This document shows, piece by piece, positions 1 to 7,298 of a DNA stretch of 14,613 nucleotides. The translations under genes were made by a program, and so were the position numbers. The notes below the pieces were generated by a model that saw only the letters and a program-made list of their open reading frames with translations, did no database searches and was not told the DNA's origin. Origin of the DNA: an uncultured Verrucomicrobiota bacterium (lineage in GTDB: Bacteria > Verrucomicrobiota > Verrucomicrobiia > Opitutales > Opitutaceae); contig CAIXIZ010000050.1 of the NCBI GenBank assembly GCA_903919625.1, forward strand, positions 1 to 14,613. The letters run 5' to 3'. Every line of letters begins with the position of its first letter. Within the stretch, counting starts at the first letter, position 1.

Positions 1-1051
1 AGACCAGGTCGCCCCGCTCCAGCTCGGGAAGATTTTCCGCCATGGAAACGACATCGAGCGCATCGCAGGTCGGGCCAAAGACGGAGCAGAGGCTGGTCGG
101 CCCTTTTTTGAAGGCGCGCACGGGGTATTTGCAGTGGTCAAAAATGACGCCTGAATAGGTATGATAGACGCCGTCGTTGATGTAATAGCAGGTCTTGCTG
201 TCGCGCACCGCCTTGCCGATGACCGATGCCACCGAAGTGCCGGCGACCGCGGCGAGGAAACGGCCCGGCTCGGCCAGCACCTGGATGTCGGGCGGAAAGA
301 GACGGTCGAGCTCGGTGTTGATGATTTTCGCCAGCTCCCGAAACGGACGGACCGAGGAATCGTAAGGGGCGGGGAAACCGCCGCCGATGTCGAGCAGGTT
401 CATCTTCGTGTAGCCGCGGTCGCGGGCCTCCTTGAAGATGTTGGCCGTGAGGCTGAGCGCCTGGACGTAGTTGTCGAAATTGGTCGTCTGGCTGCCGACG
501 TGAAAGCTGATGCCCTCGACCGTGAGCCCGACGCGGTCGGCTTCGAGGATCAGGTCAACCGCCTCGCCGGGGGAGGCGCCGAATTTCGAGGAGAGTTCCA
601 CCATCGCCCCGGTATTCGGCACCCTGAGACGCAGCGCCAGGCCGGCATTGGGCGCGTGCCGCCTGATTTTGTGAATCTCCTCGCGGTTGTCGAAAGTGAC
701 AAGCGGTTTGTATTGGTTGAGCTGTTCCAGGGTGTCCGTCGGCTTCGTGGGATTGGCGTAAATGATTTTGTCCCAGATCCAATCCTGCCGCTTTTTCGCG
801 GGCAGGGACTTGATGTTTTCGTACACAATCATGAATTCCGGCATCGAGGCGACGTCGAAGCTCGCCCCTTCCTCAAACAAGGTCCGGACGATGAGCGGGT
901 CCGGATTCGCCTTCACGGCATAGTAGACCTGGACCCGGGGCAGAAAACGCCGGAATTCGCGGTAGGCCTTCCGCAGCGCATCGTGGTCAATCACGAACAG
1001 GGGCGTGCCGTGCTGGCGCGCGAGCGACTGGAGGCGTTTGAGCGGGATCAT
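1..1051 (-). CDS. Ornithine decarboxylase, PLP-dependent, alanine-racemase fold (partial, C-terminus off left edge)
   Basis: Probably decarboxylates ornithine to putrescine in the cytosol. 350 codons are visible from ATG 1051. Seen: PLP lysine in YYAVKANPDP (K47), a conserved-type His in FHVGSQ (H184), the glycine loop GGGFP (223-227), phosphate-binding EPGRF (261-265), and the active-site Cys-Asp pair in CSVFGPTCD (C329-D330), which comes from the partner subunit in dimers of this fold. About 40-50 C-terminal residues should be missing, judged by the usual family length near 390. An insertion around 74-97 separates two conserved blocks (FDVASMPE and IIYANP). The gene starts 13 nt after the hss stop with no Shine-Dalgarno, so the two are probably co-transcribed. 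The paired homospermidine synthase needs putrescine, which favours ornithine as substrate. Lysine/ornithine dual specificity or carboxynorspermidine decarboxylase are alternatives; the CxxxGPTCD motif favours ODC. Confidence 0.88.
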   Translation of the reverse strand, partial: MIPLKRLQSLARQHGTPLFVIDHDALRKAYREFRRFLPRVQVYYAVKANPDPLIVRTLFEEGASFDVASMPEFMIVYENIKSLPAKKRQDWIWDKIIYANPTKPTDTLEQLNQYKPLVTFDNREEIHKIRRHAPNAGLALRLRVPNTGAMVELSSKFGASPGEAVDLILEADRVGLTVEGISFHVGSQTTNFDNYVQALSLTANIFKEARDRGYTKMNLLDIGGGFPAPYDSSVRPFRELAKIINTELDRLFPPDIQVLAEPGRFLAAVAGTSVASVIGKAVRDSKTCYYINDGVYHTYSGVIFDHCKYPVRAFKKGPTSLCSVFGPTCDALDVVSMAENLPELERGDLV

Positions 1052-1064
1052 GGGGGCGGCCGGT

Positions 1065-2522
1065 TCAGCCTGCGTCCGTCACCAGGAAGTTTTTGAACTG
1101 CCACGGGTCTTTGCGGTCAAGATCGGGCTGGTGGTGGCGGTCAAACGTCGTGTCGCGCTGCTGGAGTGGCGTCCAGTCGGACTTCGTGGAGATCCAGCGG
1201 CCCAGATATGGTTTGGCGATCCCGAGGATATAATCGTGGGGCAGCTCGTCGGGCACGACGACGCCAGCCAGCGGATTTTCCATCATCCACATGGAGGCGG
1301 CGACCACGGATATCGCGACCTGCATGGTCGTGGCGTTTTGATGCGGCACGAGCCGGCGGGATTCCCCGATGGAGAGATCCGACCCGATCCACCACGAGTT
1401 GTAATCATGGCCCATCAGCAACGCGCCCAGGATGTCGGCCCCGCCGGTGATCTCGTCATTCATGATGCGCTGGTTGGTGTTCAGCTTGTAATTGTAACCG
1501 CGCATTTCGTTAAGCGAGGCGATGGCCTCGTCGCACGGACAATAGGCGTAGTGCATGGTCGGCCGGTAAACCGCCTTCTTGCCCTCCCAGACCGTGAGCT
1601 TGTCGGAGATCGTGAAGGCTTCGCCGTGGCGCACGACCATGCCAAGGATGTTGTAATTCGGCACCCACGAGCGCACCCAGGTGTTGATGCCCATCCGCGC
1701 GAGGCAGATCTGGTTGCCCGGCCCTTGCTTGTGGCGGAAGGCATGTTGGGGCAGGGTCTTTTCGTGCGTGCCCCAGCCCATCTCGGCGGTGGTGGTGCCT
1801 TCTTCGCGGAAGCCCTCGATGCTCCAGGTGTTCACAAATTCATCCACCTGCTTCGGCAGGTTGGTGATCTGGGTGTCGCGCTCCGAGCAATGGATGACTT
1901 TCACGCCCACGGCACGGGAGAGCTGGTTGAACTGGCGGGTCCGGATCAGCTCGGTGATTTTCTCGGCGGCTTTGGCCTTGACCTTCTGGTCGGCGATCAG
2001 GCTCTGGCCGATGTCGATCAGGCCCTGTTTCACAAAGTGGGAAATGAGCCCGGGATTCGCCCCGTGTTCAATGACCGCGGTCGGTCCCTTTTCCTTCCAG
2101 GTCGCGAGGCGGCGGCGCAGGTTCATGTGCCGCCAGTACAGCGTCTTTTCCGTCGGGTGCTGGTTCGGGCCGGCCGCATAAGGGTCCCAGAGCTCGGTGG
2201 AGGTGTTGATGTAACGCACCCCGTGGTCGTGGCACCATTGCAGGATCTCAATGGCGTCAATGTTCCACGCGAGATCGATCAGCAGGTCGCCGGGGCCGAC
2301 ATGTTTGGCGAGCAGCGTCCCCATGTTTTCCTCGGTCACCCGGTCGCGCACGAACCGCACCCCGCGCTCGGTCCAGGGTTTCAGCTTCGCCGCCCGGTTC
2401 TCAAAATCCATCACGGTGACGTTTTTGGCGGGCACCTTGATGTGCTTGAAGAGAATGGGGAGCGTGCATTCGGCGACCGCGCCGTAGCCAACGAAGAGGA
2501 TGCGTTTGGTGAATTCGATCAT
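1065..2522 (-). CDS. hss: Homospermidine synthase
   Basis: NAD-dependent bacterial homospermidine synthase, which builds sym-homospermidine from putrescine (two putrescines, or putrescine plus spermidine). The 485 residues match the usual family length of about 470-480. Seen: an N-terminal Rossmann nucleotide-binding start, FVGYGAVAECTLP (about residues 10-22), with an acidic residue at the end of the second strand (VMDFEN), and the family block EHGANPGLISHFVKQGL. The fold belongs to the saccharopine dehydrogenase-like group. It is the first gene of a two-gene unit with the ornithine decarboxylase that starts 13 nt after its TGA stop, so the pair supplies and then consumes putrescine. The start is ATG 2522; just upstream is a T-rich stretch and no clear Shine-Dalgarno. 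I found no convincing -10/-35 pair in the 105-nt gap behind it. Other saccharopine-dehydrogenase-like enzymes are the main alternative but fit less well. Confidence 0.93.
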   Translation of the reverse strand: MIEFTKRILFVGYGAVAECTLPILFKHIKVPAKNVTVMDFENRAAKLKPWTERGVRFVRDRVTEENMGTLLAKHVGPGDLLIDLAWNIDAIEILQWCHDHGVRYINTSTELWDPYAAGPNQHPTEKTLYWRHMNLRRRLATWKEKGPTAVIEHGANPGLISHFVKQGLIDIGQSLIADQKVKAKAAEKITELIRTRQFNQLSRAVGVKVIHCSERDTQITNLPKQVDEFVNTWSIEGFREEGTTTAEMGWGTHEKTLPQHAFRHKQGPGNQICLARMGINTWVRSWVPNYNILGMVVRHGEAFTISDKLTVWEGKKAVYRPTMHYAYCPCDEAIASLNEMRGYNYKLNTNQRIMNDEITGGADILGALLMGHDYNSWWIGSDLSIGESRRLVPHQNATTMQVAISVVAASMWMMENPLAGVVVPDELPHDYILGIAKPYLGRWISTKSDWTPLQQRDTTFDRHHQPDLDRKDPWQFKNFLVTDAG

Positions 2523-2603
2523 GGGTGTGTTGAAAAAAATGTGGCGCAGACGGATGGAGAAACGAAACCACTTTGAATCGCCGGTGGGTGCAAGCGTTTT
2601 TCG

Positions 2604-2627
2604 GCCCGCCGGTGAAAACCGCCGGGC
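2604..2627. other. Imperfect inverted repeat directly after the glycosyltransferase stop
   Basis: GCCCGCCGG (2604-2612), loop TGAAAA, CCGCCGGGC (2619-2627): five pairs, a C-C mismatch, then three pairs. It begins at the base after the glycosyltransferase TGA (minus strand). There is no T-run after it on either strand, so it is at most a weak or factor-assisted terminator between glycosyltransferase and hss. Confidence 0.35.
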
Positions 2628-3737
2628 TCAGGCCAATTGTTGCAATCGGGTGAACAATTCGAGGTGGCGCCGAATTTGGCTTGCCGGGGCAAAGCCGTCG
2701 TGCGCAAACGCCCGGGCGCCTGCGGCCAGGGCCGCGCGCCGGGCGGGATCGGCGAGCAAGGGCGCGAGGGCCGCGGCAAACGCGGTGACATCGCCCGGCG
2801 GCACCGCCCAGCCGGTTTTTTCCGGGAGGAAACATTCGCGCACCCCGCCGACATCGTAGGCGACCACGGGCAGGCCGTGGGCCTGGGCCTCAATCAGGAA
2901 ATTGGGGAGCGACTCGGACTGGGAGGAGAGCACGGCAACGTCGGCGGCATGGTACAGCGGGGTGGGGTTCGCCTGATAGCCCAGGAATTTTACCCGGTCG
3001 GCCAGGCCGAGCTGCTGCACCAGGGCGGCGCAGCCAGCGCGGGTCTCACCCTCGCCGGCAAGCCAGAGCTGCCAGTCACCGTTCCGGGGCAGCCGGGCGG
3101 CGATCTGCAGCAGTTCCCGGTGATTTTTTTCCGGACGGAACATTGCCACGCAAAGCAGCACGGTCGTGGCGGGGCCAGCCTGATGCTGGGTCCGGAGCAT
3201 TGTCCGTTCTGCCGATGCAGCCCTCCCGTCATTGCTCCCGGCCGCAGGTGCCGGGAATACGATGGCGTTGGGGATGGCGGAAATTTTTTGTCCAGGCAAG
3301 CCGAGCCGATGATGCAGCCAGCGGGCGGAGGCCTGGCTGTTGGCAATGACATGCCGAACCTGCCGCAGCGAGCGGCGGTAGAGCCAGGGCAGTTTTTTTC
3401 CGGTACGCAGGGTGGCGATGACGTAGGTTTCCGGCAGCCGGCTTTGCAGTCTCCCGGCCTGGCAGTTGGCCATCCGGCCCATGCACAGAATCACCTCCGG
3501 GCGGTGTTGCCGGGCAGATCTGACCAGATTCGGGGCAAACCAGGAACATCGCGTGTCGAAAGGTTGCAGCGTGGCCCGTGTGACAGTGGCGTCCACGGTG
3601 CCGTTGAGCGTGCCGCCTGGCCGGAAGGTGAGCAGGGTCGTCGGATGGCCGGCGGCGGCAAAGGCATTGGCGAGGAGCACCGACTGGCGCTCGGTGCCGC
3701 CGCTGCGGAGGTAGTCTTGGAGGACGAGGATTTTCAT
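2628..3737 (-). CDS. Glycosyltransferase family 4 (GT-B fold)
   Basis: Probably transfers a sugar from a nucleotide-sugar donor during synthesis of a surface polysaccharide or glycolipid; donor and acceptor cannot be read from sequence. 369 residues, normal for the family. Seen: the GT4 N-terminal start MKILVLQDYLRSGGTERQ with the glycine-rich acceptor-side loop (12-16), ANSQASARWL (132-141) and IPNAI (155-159) in the linker region, then the donor-binding domain with FRPEKNHRELL (200-210), WLAGEGE (225-231), VKFLGYQ (249-255) and the EX7E element SESLPNFLIE (E275, E283), followed by GLPVVAYDVGGVRE. No signal peptide or membrane helix is evident, so it should be cytosolic or peripheral. The start ATG at 3737 is divergent from the holin-like gene, 44 nt away. 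It is a single gene, not part of a visible polysaccharide cluster, although a deacetylase lies at the far end of the window. Confidence 0.88.
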   Translation of the reverse strand: MKILVLQDYLRSGGTERQSVLLANAFAAAGHPTTLLTFRPGGTLNGTVDATVTRATLQPFDTRCSWFAPNLVRSARQHRPEVILCMGRMANCQAGRLQSRLPETYVIATLRTGKKLPWLYRRSLRQVRHVIANSQASARWLHHRLGLPGQKISAIPNAIVFPAPAAGSNDGRAASAERTMLRTQHQAGPATTVLLCVAMFRPEKNHRELLQIAARLPRNGDWQLWLAGEGETRAGCAALVQQLGLADRVKFLGYQANPTPLYHAADVAVLSSQSESLPNFLIEAQAHGLPVVAYDVGGVRECFLPEKTGWAVPPGDVTAFAAALAPLLADPARRAALAAGARAFAHDGFAPASQIRRHLELFTRLQQLA

Positions 3738-3781
3738 TGCCCGGGGCGGTAGTGGGGCGGAAATTGCCCATTCAGGAAACC

Positions 3782-4234
3782 ATGAAGTTCTCTTTGCAAA
3801 GAAAAACCTCGCTGGCCGGACTGCTCATGCGGTGGGCCGTGCTCGCGCTCGGCGTGACGCTGGCGACGAAGCTGGTGGACGGCATCCGCTGCGACGACGC
3901 CGCCACGCTTGTGACCGTGGTTCTGCTGCTGAGCCTGTTCAATGCGGTGCTCCGTCCGCTCCTTTTGCTGTTCACGTTGCCGTTCATTCTGCTGACCATG
4001 GGACTGGGGGTGCTGGTGATCAATGCCTGGCTGTTCCTGTGGGTCGGGAAGCTGGTCAATGGCTTCCATGTGGATGGCTTTTGGCCTGCCCTGTGGGGCG
4101 CCCTGATTGTGAGCATCACCAACCTCGTGCTGAGCGGCCTGCTGCGCGGCTCCGGACCGCGCGGGCCGAGGCGGCCACCGCCCGCCCCGCCGCCGGGTGC
4201 CAGAGGTCCGGGCGGGGATGTGATCGACATCTGA
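3782..4234 (+). CDS. Phage holin family protein (superfamily IV, four-helix membrane protein)
   Basis: A 150-residue inner-membrane protein of the family named after mycobacterial '4 TMS phage holins'. These are widespread chromosomal proteins whose function is not established, and nothing phage-like lies nearby. Seen: basic N-terminus (MKFSLQRKTS), then four hydrophobic stretches in the family order, with the typical NAVLRPLLLLFTLPFILLTMG between helices 2 and 3, NAWLFLWVGKLVNGF, and a last helix ending SITNLVLSGLL. The C-terminal tail is rich in Pro, Gly and Arg (about 25 residues) and presumably cytoplasmic. I chose ATG 3782 over the upstream in-frame ATG 3737 because AGGA lies six bases before it and because the family begins close to this Met; 3737 would also overlap the divergent glycosyltransferase start. 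Its TGA is 6 nt from the uvrA stop, convergent. Confidence 0.85.
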   Translation: MKFSLQRKTSLAGLLMRWAVLALGVTLATKLVDGIRCDDAATLVTVVLLLSLFNAVLRPLLLLFTLPFILLTMGLGVLVINAWLFLWVGKLVNGFHVDGFWPALWGALIVSITNLVLSGLLRGSGPRGPRRPPPAPPPGARGPGGDVIDI

Positions 4235-4240
4235 GGCCGC

Positions 4241-6004
4241 TCAGGGCGCGGGGGAAGTGGTGCCCCACCTCTTTAGCGCCACACCGGTGAGCGAGCGCGC
4301 GCAGGCTTCGATCCCCTCGCGCGGGCCGGCATAGACGAGGTCTCCGCCGTCCGCCCCGCCACCCGGACCGAGGTCGATCAGCCAGTCGGCGAGGTTGATC
4401 ACGTCGAGGTTGTGCTCGATCACGATGACCGTGTTGCCCTGGTCACGCAGCCGGAAGAGCAGATCCATCAGGTTCTGGATGTCCACCCAGTGCAGGCCGG
4501 TGGTCGGCTCATCGAGGATGTAGAGCGTGCCGCCCTGCTGGCGTTTGCTCAGTTCGAGCGAGAGCTTGAGCCGTTGCGCTTCGCCGCCGGACAAAGTGGT
4601 CGCAGGCTGCCCAAGCTTGAGATAGCCCAGACCCACCGCATCGAGGGTGGCGAGCTTGTCGAGCACCCGCGGGATGTTGCGGAAGAGCGTGATGGCCTCT
4701 CGCACCGTGAGATTGAGCACGTCGGCGATGGATTTGCCATGAAACAGAATTTCCAGGGTTTCGCGGTTGAACCGCCGGCCGTCGCAGCTCGGGCAGGGGG
4801 CATACGCGTCGGCCATGAACTGCATGTCGAGCCGGATGACGCCATCGCCCTGGCAACGCTCACAACGTCCGCCGCGCACATTGAAAGAGAAGCGGCTTGC
4901 CTTGTAGCCGCGCACCTTGGCGAGCGGCACGGTGGCGTAGAGCTCCCGGAGCTGGTCGAGCAGCTTGGTATAGGTCGCCGGGTTGGAGCGGGGGCTGCGG
5001 CCGATCGGCTCCTGATCCACCTGCACGAGTTTTTCAAAAAAATCGAGATGCTCCAGATGACGGTGCCGGCCGGGCAGGGATTTGGCGCCGTTGAGTTTCC
5101 GCGCCGCGGCGGTGGCGAGGATGTCATTCACCAGCGTGCTTTTGCCTGATCCGCTCACCCCGGTGACGCAGGTGAGCAGGCCGACCGGGAAACGCGCGTC
5201 GATGCCCCGCAGATTGTGCTCGCGCGCTTCGCGCACGGTGAGGAACGTGCCGTCGGGTGACTTCAGGGCCGCATCCTTCGTGACCCGTTGCCGGCGGGAG
5301 AGGTAGGGGCCGGTGCGCGTCTGCCTGGGCGGGGAGGCGATGAGTGCGGCCGGGGAACCTTGAAACAGCAGGTGGCCGCCCTCGGTGCCGGCGCCCGGGC
5401 CAAGCTCGATGATTTCGTCGGCCGCGAGCATCGTCTCGGCATCGTGCTCGACGACCAGCACGGTATTCCCCCGGTCGCGCAGGCCCCGGAGCTGGCTGAT
5501 GAGGCGCTGATTGTCATGCGGGTGCAGTCCGATGCTGGGCTCATCCAACACATAGATGACCCCCATAAGCCCCATGCCCAGTTGCGTCGCCAGCCGCACG
5601 CGCTGGGCCTCGCCGCCGGAGAGGGTGCCATAGTCGCGGTCCAGGGTGAGGTAACCCAGGCCGGTGTCGGCCAGGAAGCGCAGGCGCTGCTCGATCCCGT
5701 TGACGACTTCGCGGAGGGCGTCGTTTTCCGCCAACGCAATGGCGAGCTTGACCGCGACCGCGTGGGCGGCGGTGACATCGAGGGACATGAACTGCGGAAA
5801 GCTGACCCCGGGGGCACCGGCTCCGGCGACAACCTTCACCGCTGCGCTGCTTGCCTTCAGCCGTGCGCCGTGGCAGCCGGGGCACGGTCCGCTCACCATG
5901 AAGGTGGTCAGGCGCGCCTGAAAGCCTTCGCTGTCCGTGTGATAAAAGCTTTCCTCCAAATCCGCGATCACGCCGGCAAACGGTCCCGCTTTGGCGGTGC
6001 GCAT
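4241..6004 (-). CDS. uvrA: UvrA C-terminal part (first signature/Walker B plus complete ATPase domain II)
   Basis: 587 residues from ATG 6004, nine bases after the TAG and in the same frame, so translation re-initiation could in principle occur here, though there is no Shine-Dalgarno. Contents in order: PFAGVIADLEESF, CPGCHGARLK, signature LSGGEAQR (128-135), Walker B and D-loop YVLDEPSIGLH (151-161), His switch VVEHD, then the whole second ATPase domain: Walker A GVSGSGKST (282-290), zinc finger CERC...CPSC, SGGEAQRLKL, YILDEPTTGLH and VIVIEHNLDVI. The Met is an ordinary internal residue of the family (LRRMRTAK...), not a conserved start. Ends TGA at 4241, convergent with the holin-like gene. 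Confidence 0.7.
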   Translation of the reverse strand: MRTAKAGPFAGVIADLEESFYHTDSEGFQARLTTFMVSGPCPGCHGARLKASSAAVKVVAGAGAPGVSFPQFMSLDVTAAHAVAVKLAIALAENDALREVVNGIEQRLRFLADTGLGYLTLDRDYGTLSGGEAQRVRLATQLGMGLMGVIYVLDEPSIGLHPHDNQRLISQLRGLRDRGNTVLVVEHDAETMLAADEIIELGPGAGTEGGHLLFQGSPAALIASPPRQTRTGPYLSRRQRVTKDAALKSPDGTFLTVREAREHNLRGIDARFPVGLLTCVTGVSGSGKSTLVNDILATAAARKLNGAKSLPGRHRHLEHLDFFEKLVQVDQEPIGRSPRSNPATYTKLLDQLRELYATVPLAKVRGYKASRFSFNVRGGRCERCQGDGVIRLDMQFMADAYAPCPSCDGRRFNRETLEILFHGKSIADVLNLTVREAITLFRNIPRVLDKLATLDAVGLGYLKLGQPATTLSGGEAQRLKLSLELSKRQQGGTLYILDEPTTGLHWVDIQNLMDLLFRLRDQGNTVIVIEHNLDVINLADWLIDLGPGGGADGGDLVYAGPREGIEACARSLTGVALKRWGTTSPAP

Positions 6005-6013
6005 CCGGCGCAG

Positions 6014-6016
6014 CTA
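6014..6016 (-). other. In-frame amber (TAG) codon inside uvrA
   Basis: Plus-strand CTA, read as TAG between TTC (Phe) and CTG (Leu). The reading frame upstream (from 7120) and downstream (from 6004) is the same. None of the 11 other stop codons visible in the window is TAG: eight are TGA and three TAA. Confidence 0.9.
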
Positions 6017-7120
6017 GAAGGCGAACTGCCGCTCGCCTGCCCCGTGCAGGATGGCATCGCGGGTCTTGGCCGGCAAATCCTGCCAGGGTACGTCGGCATC
6101 AAAGGGGAGTTGCTCTGCGAGCTGTTTGAGCAGGGCATTATGCTTGATGATGAGGTTTTTTCCGCCGATGCGCCAGGGCTTGAGCGCGCCCTCCCGGATG
6201 CTCTTGGCCGGGTCAGGAATCATGAGCTCCGGGACGAACCGCAGCTTGCGGCCCAGGCCACCGCAGGCGGGGCAGGCGCCTTCGGTGTGGTTAAAGGAAA
6301 AATGTTTTGGGGTGAGCTTTTCAAATCCGTCGCCACAGACCTCGCAGGCGAGCATCTGGGAGAGGGCGAGTTCGCGCCACGGGGCGTCGGCCGACTTTTG
6401 GGCGAGCACAATCGCCCGGTCCTTCCCTTCGCGGAAGGCGAGTTCCAGCGAGTCGGCGATGCGGCTGTGCTGGTCAGGGTTCGCGACCAACCGGTCAATC
6501 ACGAGGTCGACAAGCAGTTCCCTGGTCCCCGCCGGCACCGGCGAAGGGTCGTCGAGGTTCCTGATCTCACCGTCGATGCGGACGCGCTGGAAACCACGCT
6601 GGCGCAGGCGCGGCAGCTCATCCCGCAGCACGCTTGGCTTGGCGCGGAGCGCGGGCGCGAGGAGCATGATGCGCTCGCCTGCGCACATGGCGAGCACCCG
6701 GGCCACGTTGTCGTCCAGCGAACGCATCACGACCCGCCCGCCGTCCTTCGGGCAGAGCTGGACCCCCTGTAGCGACCAGAGCAGGCGGGCGTAGTCGGCG
6801 ATTTCGGTGACGGTGGCGATGGTGCTGCGGGGGGAATCGCCGCCGGTGCGTTGACCGATGGCGAGGACCGGCGACAGGCCGTGGATGAAGTCCACCTCAG
6901 GCCGGGGCAGCTGGTCGAGAATCTGCCGGGCCTGCGTGGAGAGGGACTCCATGTATTTGCGGTGCCCCTCGGCATAGATCGTGTCAAAGGCGAGCGAGGA
7001 CTTGCCCGACCCGCTCGGACCGGTGACAACCACCAGTTTCCCGCGCGGCAGCCGCAACTCGAGATTCTTCAAGTTGTGCTCGCGGGCGCCTTTGATGTGG
7101 AGGTGGGTCGCAGCCTGCAT
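6014..7120 (-). CDS. uvrA: UvrA N-terminal part (ATPase domain I half, zinc finger 1), ends at amber codon
   Basis: 368 residues ending ...GERQFAF before TAG. It holds Walker A of the first ATPase domain (GPSGSGKSS, 34-42), the UvrB-binding/signature-insertion region with the zinc pair CEVC and CPAC, and the conserved FSFNHTEGACPACGGLG. It lacks the first LSGGEAQR signature and Walker B, which lie in the second half, so by itself it should not be a working ATPase. An in-frame upstream extension to 7306 shows no family similarity and was left out. No Shine-Dalgarno precedes ATG 7120. Confidence 0.7.
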   Translation of the reverse strand: MQAATHLHIKGAREHNLKNLELRLPRGKLVVVTGPSGSGKSSLAFDTIYAEGHRKYMESLSTQARQILDQLPRPEVDFIHGLSPVLAIGQRTGGDSPRSTIATVTEIADYARLLWSLQGVQLCPKDGGRVVMRSLDDNVARVLAMCAGERIMLLAPALRAKPSVLRDELPRLRQRGFQRVRIDGEIRNLDDPSPVPAGTRELLVDLVIDRLVANPDQHSRIADSLELAFREGKDRAIVLAQKSADAPWRELALSQMLACEVCGDGFEKLTPKHFSFNHTEGACPACGGLGRKLRFVPELMIPDPAKSIREGALKPWRIGGKNLIIKHNALLKQLAEQLPFDADVPWQDLPAKTRDAILHGAGERQFAF

Positions 7121-7298
7121 GGGTGAAACCTGCAACTTACCAGAATCCGGGCCGGGGCAAATGGTATTGTTTGGCCGGCCGCGCCGTCCGGTTCCGTTTG
7201 CCGCCGTCCGGACTCCTCGGACCGGCGGCATTATCCTGCCAGGCCGTCCGACAAAAGCCTTGCCCCGCCGGCCGGTCCTGCGCAGCGTCGCCGGCATC
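7121..7298. other. Divergent intergenic region, uvrA / GYF_2 gene
   Basis: 178 nt between two divergent starts, so it should carry promoters for both directions. I see no good -10/-35 pair. It holds a strong hairpin at 7200-7229 and three copies of GCCGTCCG starting at 7183, 7203 and 7243. Weak open frames here show no recognisable protein. Confidence 0.5.
7200..7229. repeat. Hairpin in the divergent promoter region
   Basis: Arms GCCGCC-GTCCG (7200-7210) and CGGAC-C-GGCGGC (7218-7229), loop GACTCCT: eleven pairs with one bulged C. No T-run follows on either strand, so it is not a simple terminator. One of the three GCCGTCCG copies lies in its left arm. It could be an operator or an RNA leader structure. 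Confidence 0.45.

Larger units (their letters stand above)
4241..7120 (-). pseudogene. uvrA: UvrA-family ABC ATPase gene interrupted by one in-frame TAG
   Basis: UvrA recognises DNA damage with UvrB in nucleotide excision repair. Read through, this gene has 959 codons, close to the 940 of E. coli UvrA, but codon 369 (6016-6014) is TAG. Both halves are in one frame and align without gap to canonical UvrA, so this is a point nonsense change, not a frameshift; CAG (Gln) to TAG would be one transition. All expected parts are present: Walker A GPSGSGKSS (K40), zinc cysteines CEVC...CPAC, the mid-protein CPGC, signature LSGGEAQR twice, Walker B YVLDEPSIGLH and YILDEPTTGLH, second Walker A GVSGSGKST, and the second zinc finger CERC...CPSC. 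The divergent block IGQRTGGDSPRSTIATVTEI, where most UvrAs have I-E-Q-K-S, suggests a second UvrA paralogue and not the housekeeping copy. A recent pseudogene, a sequencing or assembly error, suppression, or a functional split are all possible. Start ATG 7120 chosen because the conserved N-terminus (HIKGAREHNLKN) follows at once. Confidence 0.8.

Noticed and set aside
161..1096. 311-codon open frame on the plus strand
   Set aside because: Antisense to the ornithine decarboxylase, whose motifs are unambiguous.
1005..2576. 523-codon open frame on the plus strand
   Set aside because: It is fully antisense to hss and the ODC start, has no recognisable family and a composition typical of a GC-rich shadow frame.
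2523..2627. hss promoter with TTGCAC as -35
   Set aside because: No acceptable -10 at 16-18 nt.
3737..4234. Prophage remnant suggested by the holin family name
   Set aside because: The holin superfamily IV name is historical; no other phage gene is present.
4231..4244. CTGAG-GCCG-CTCAG hairpin at the convergent stops
   Set aside because: Only five pairs and no T-run, formed largely by the two stop codons; too weak to call a terminator.
5288..6772. 494-codon plus-strand frame spanning the uvrA break
   Set aside because: It runs antisense to well-conserved UvrA sequence on both sides of the TAG and shows no domain; it is a shadow frame.
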